Positions 23,493 through 25,172 of a stretch of DNA of 25,172 nucleotides are shown here, piece by piece. A model generated the notes under the pieces. It was given only the letters and a program-made list of their open reading frames with translations. It did not search any database and was not told the DNA's origin. The DNA comes from CAYRMV01 sp964425255 (GTDB taxonomy: Bacteria > Bacteroidota > Bacteroidia > Flavobacteriales_D > Crocinitomicaceae), in contig CAYRMV010000035.1 of NCBI GenBank assembly GCA_964425255.1, forward strand, positions 1-25,172, read 5' to 3'. The position numbers and the translations under genes were made by a program. The stretch's first letter is position 1, and each line of letters begins with the position of its first letter.

Positions 23493-24956
23493 TTATTTTT
23501 CTAGTTTTTGGATTAGCTCCACAGCAATCTTCTTGTCATCAAAATCGTGTTTCACTCCTTGTATTTCTTGGTATTTTTCGTGGCCTTTTCCAGCAATTAA
23601 GATGATATCATCCGTTTTTGCCATGGAAATAGCAGTTTTGATTGCTTGCGCTCGATCCAAAATAGAAAGTGTCTTTTTAAAATGTTGTCCTTCTACGCCT
23701 TCCATCATTTCATCCAAAATGGTTTGTGGATCTTCTGAGCGAGGATTATCAGAAGTTAATACAACTTGATCACTCCATTCACAGGCAATGCGAGCCATTT
23801 CTGGTCTTTTCGCTTTATCCCGATCACCGCCACATCCAACCACTGTGAAAACAGTTTCATTCTTTGTTCGAATATTCGTAATCGTTTTCAATACATTTTC
23901 CAAGGCGTCTGGTGTATGAGCATAATCTACAATCACGGTGATTCCCGTTGTACTACGCACATATTCAAAACGACCTTCCACAGATTGCAATTCAGAAAGT
24001 TTGGTCAACACTTCGATTTTATCTTGCCCCAACAAACGACAAACTCCGTAAACTGCCAATAAATTATAGGCATTGAAATCGCCAATCAATCGGGTCCACA
24101 GCTCCTCACCATCAAGGTTTAACACTAAGCCTGAAAACTGATTTTCAATTACTTTCGCCTTGAAATCTGCCTGAGTTTTTAATGCAAAAGTTTGCTTGTT
24201 TGCTGCTGTATTTTGCATCATTACCAAGCCATTTTTATCGTCTGCATTTACCAAGGCAAATGAATTAGCAGGAAGCATATCAAAAAAACCTTTCTTCGCA
24301 TAGATATAATTTTTGAACGTTCCATGGTAATCCAAGTGATCGTGTGTGATGTTGGAAAAAACACCTCCAGCAAATTCAAGTCCAGCAATACGATATTGTG
24401 AAACCGCATGAGAACTCACTTCCATAAAACAATAAGCGCATCCCGCATCAACCATTTGACGCAACAAAGCGTTCAATGCAACCGGATTAGGAGTTGTGTG
24501 CGTGGACGGAATAACCTCATCGTCAATTTTATTTACAACAGTTGAAAGCAAACCCGTTGGATACCCCAAAGCGCGAAACAATTGATACAACAAAGTCGTG
24601 ATGGTTGTTTTACCATTAGTTCCTGTAACACCCACTAATTTCAATTCACGTGAAGGAAAATCATAAAAAGCAGTTGCCATTTTCCCTAATGCTTCAGACG
24701 AATTAGCAACACGAATACACGTAACATGTACAGGAAGATCGATTTCATCTTCTACAACAACCATGTCACACCCTTTTTCGATAACCTGAGAAAGGTATTG
24801 ATGTCCATCTGTTTGTGTACCTCGAATAGCAAAAAACATCGATCCTGCTTTGGCTTGACGTGAATCAAAAACCAATTCAGAAACTGCTCGATCCAGAGAA
24901 CCCTGAATCGAAATTGGCTGAAGCGCTTGGATCAATATCTTAATCGTTTTTTCCAT
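23493..24956 (-). CDS. murE: UDP-MurNAc-L-Ala-D-Glu--meso-diaminopimelate ligase
   Basis: This 487-residue cytoplasmic Mur ligase adds the third stem-peptide residue. The N-terminal domain has LVFDSRQAKAGSMFFAIRG. The ATP loop is GVTGTNGKTTITTLL (109-123). EVSSHAV, NITHDHLDYHGT and the YAKK segment with the probable carbamylated lysine follow. The C-terminal domain has VDYAHTPDALENVL, GCGGDRDKAKRP and TSDNPRSEDP. DNPR at 403-406 is the signature of enzymes specific for meso-diaminopimelate rather than lysine, so the organism has DAP-type peptidoglycan. It begins 5 bases after the upstream penicillin-binding protein gene and ends 21 bases before mraY. Confidence 0.98.
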   Translation of the reverse strand: MEKTIKILIQALQPISIQGSLDRAVSELVFDSRQAKAGSMFFAIRGTQTDGHQYLSQVIEKGCDMVVVEDEIDLPVHVTCIRVANSSEALGKMATAFYDFPSRELKLVGVTGTNGKTTITTLLYQLFRALGYPTGLLSTVVNKIDDEVIPSTHTTPNPVALNALLRQMVDAGCAYCFMEVSSHAVSQYRIAGLEFAGGVFSNITHDHLDYHGTFKNYIYAKKGFFDMLPANSFALVNADDKNGLVMMQNTAANKQTFALKTQADFKAKVIENQFSGLVLNLDGEELWTRLIGDFNAYNLLAVYGVCRLLGQDKIEVLTKLSELQSVEGRFEYVRSTTGITVIVDYAHTPDALENVLKTITNIRTKNETVFTVVGCGGDRDKAKRPEMARIACEWSDQVVLTSDNPRSEDPQTILDEMMEGVEGQHFKKTLSILDRAQAIKTAISMAKTDDIILIAGKGHEKYQEIQGVKHDFDDKKIAVELIQKLEK

Positions 24957-24961
24957 TCTTT

Positions 24962-25172
24962 TTATTCTAAAGTCAATTCTACTAAACCACCTGCAAACGC
25001 TTGGCTTCCCGCTGGAACAGTTTGTTTCACAACACTTCCGTACCCCTTAATCATCGCATGCATTCCTGTTCGTTCGATCAAATAAACAGCATCTCGTGCC
25101 GACAATCCAACGACATTTGGAACCGTCTTTTTGCCAATGAATCGTTGATGAAATTCGATTTTATCTCCCGTT
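24962..25172 (-). CDS. ftsI: C-terminal end of penicillin-binding protein with PASTA domain (probably ftsI)
   Basis: Only the last 69 residues are inside the window; the gene continues past the right edge. The visible part reads KKTVPNVVGLSARDAVYLIE, then a GMHAMIKGYGSVVKQ strand region and TVPAGSQAFAGGLVELTLE before the stop. This is a PASTA domain, with the opening VPNVVGL and the closing proline-glycine turn typical of the fold. A penicillin-binding protein carrying a C-terminal PASTA domain and lying directly before murE is expected to be the division transpeptidase FtsI, the partner of FtsW. The transpeptidase domain itself cannot be seen, so the name rests on the PASTA domain and gene order. 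Confidence 0.82.
   Translation of the reverse strand, partial: TGDKIEFHQRFIGKKTVPNVVGLSARDAVYLIERTGMHAMIKGYGSVVKQTVPAGSQAFAGGLVELTLE

Noticed and set aside
1..25172. CRISPR array, tRNA, rRNA, transposase or integrase
   Set aside because: No spaced repeats of CRISPR type, no cloverleaf-like sequence and no recombinase or transposase motifs were seen on either strand.

Overview
The window looks like part of a Bacteroidota chromosome, most likely Flavobacteriales. The evidence is the order of the division and cell-wall genes, FtsZ with a long Pro/Glu/Gln-rich linker and a C-terminal tail ending in NVD, an MraY with an extended extracytoplasmic insert, and AT-rich, tightly packed operons. Genus cannot be set from sequence reading alone; the Crocinitomicaceae/Fluviicola group is a guess. 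There are no tRNA, rRNA, CRISPR or transposase genes. No gene-free stretch is longer than about 175 bases.

The left part (52-9847, plus strand) is a seven-gene defence operon. In order it encodes a C-protein-like XRE regulator, a C5 cytosine DNA methyltransferase, a DUF3883-type PD-(D/E)XK nuclease with a helical N-terminus, a MutL/MORC-like GHKL ATPase, a Z1-domain superfamily-2 helicase, a second PD-(D/E)XK protein of the DUF4420 type, and an AIPR-family protein. Most junctions overlap by a few bases, so the set is probably translated together. This matches the class of restriction-modification systems with MutL/MORC-like ATPases that Iyer, Abhiman and Aravind predicted by comparative genomics in 2008. 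As far as I know the mechanism is largely untested, and this is the most interesting system in the window.

The middle part (10013-12205) is a second, simpler type II restriction-modification unit. It has a 77-residue unknown protein, a PmeII/EcoO109I-like restriction endonuclease, and a convergent C5 methyltransferase with an N-terminal MerR-like helix-turn-helix. The endonuclease and methyltransferase genes overlap tail to tail by 11 bases.

The right part (12379-25172, minus strand) is the conserved division and cell-wall (dcw) cluster, read right to left: end of a PASTA-containing penicillin-binding protein (probably ftsI), murE, mraY, murD, a small uncharacterised gene, ftsW, murG, murC, ftsQ, ftsA, ftsZ, then a yqeY-like gene and a strong intrinsic terminator. 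The enzymes make and flip lipid-linked peptidoglycan precursors, and the Fts proteins build the septal ring that uses them. The small gene between murD and ftsW appears to be a free-standing, degenerate copy of the third domain of a Mur ligase. The defence genes lie just beyond the terminator that closes this cluster, so the dcw boundary appears to be the place where accessory DNA has accumulated.
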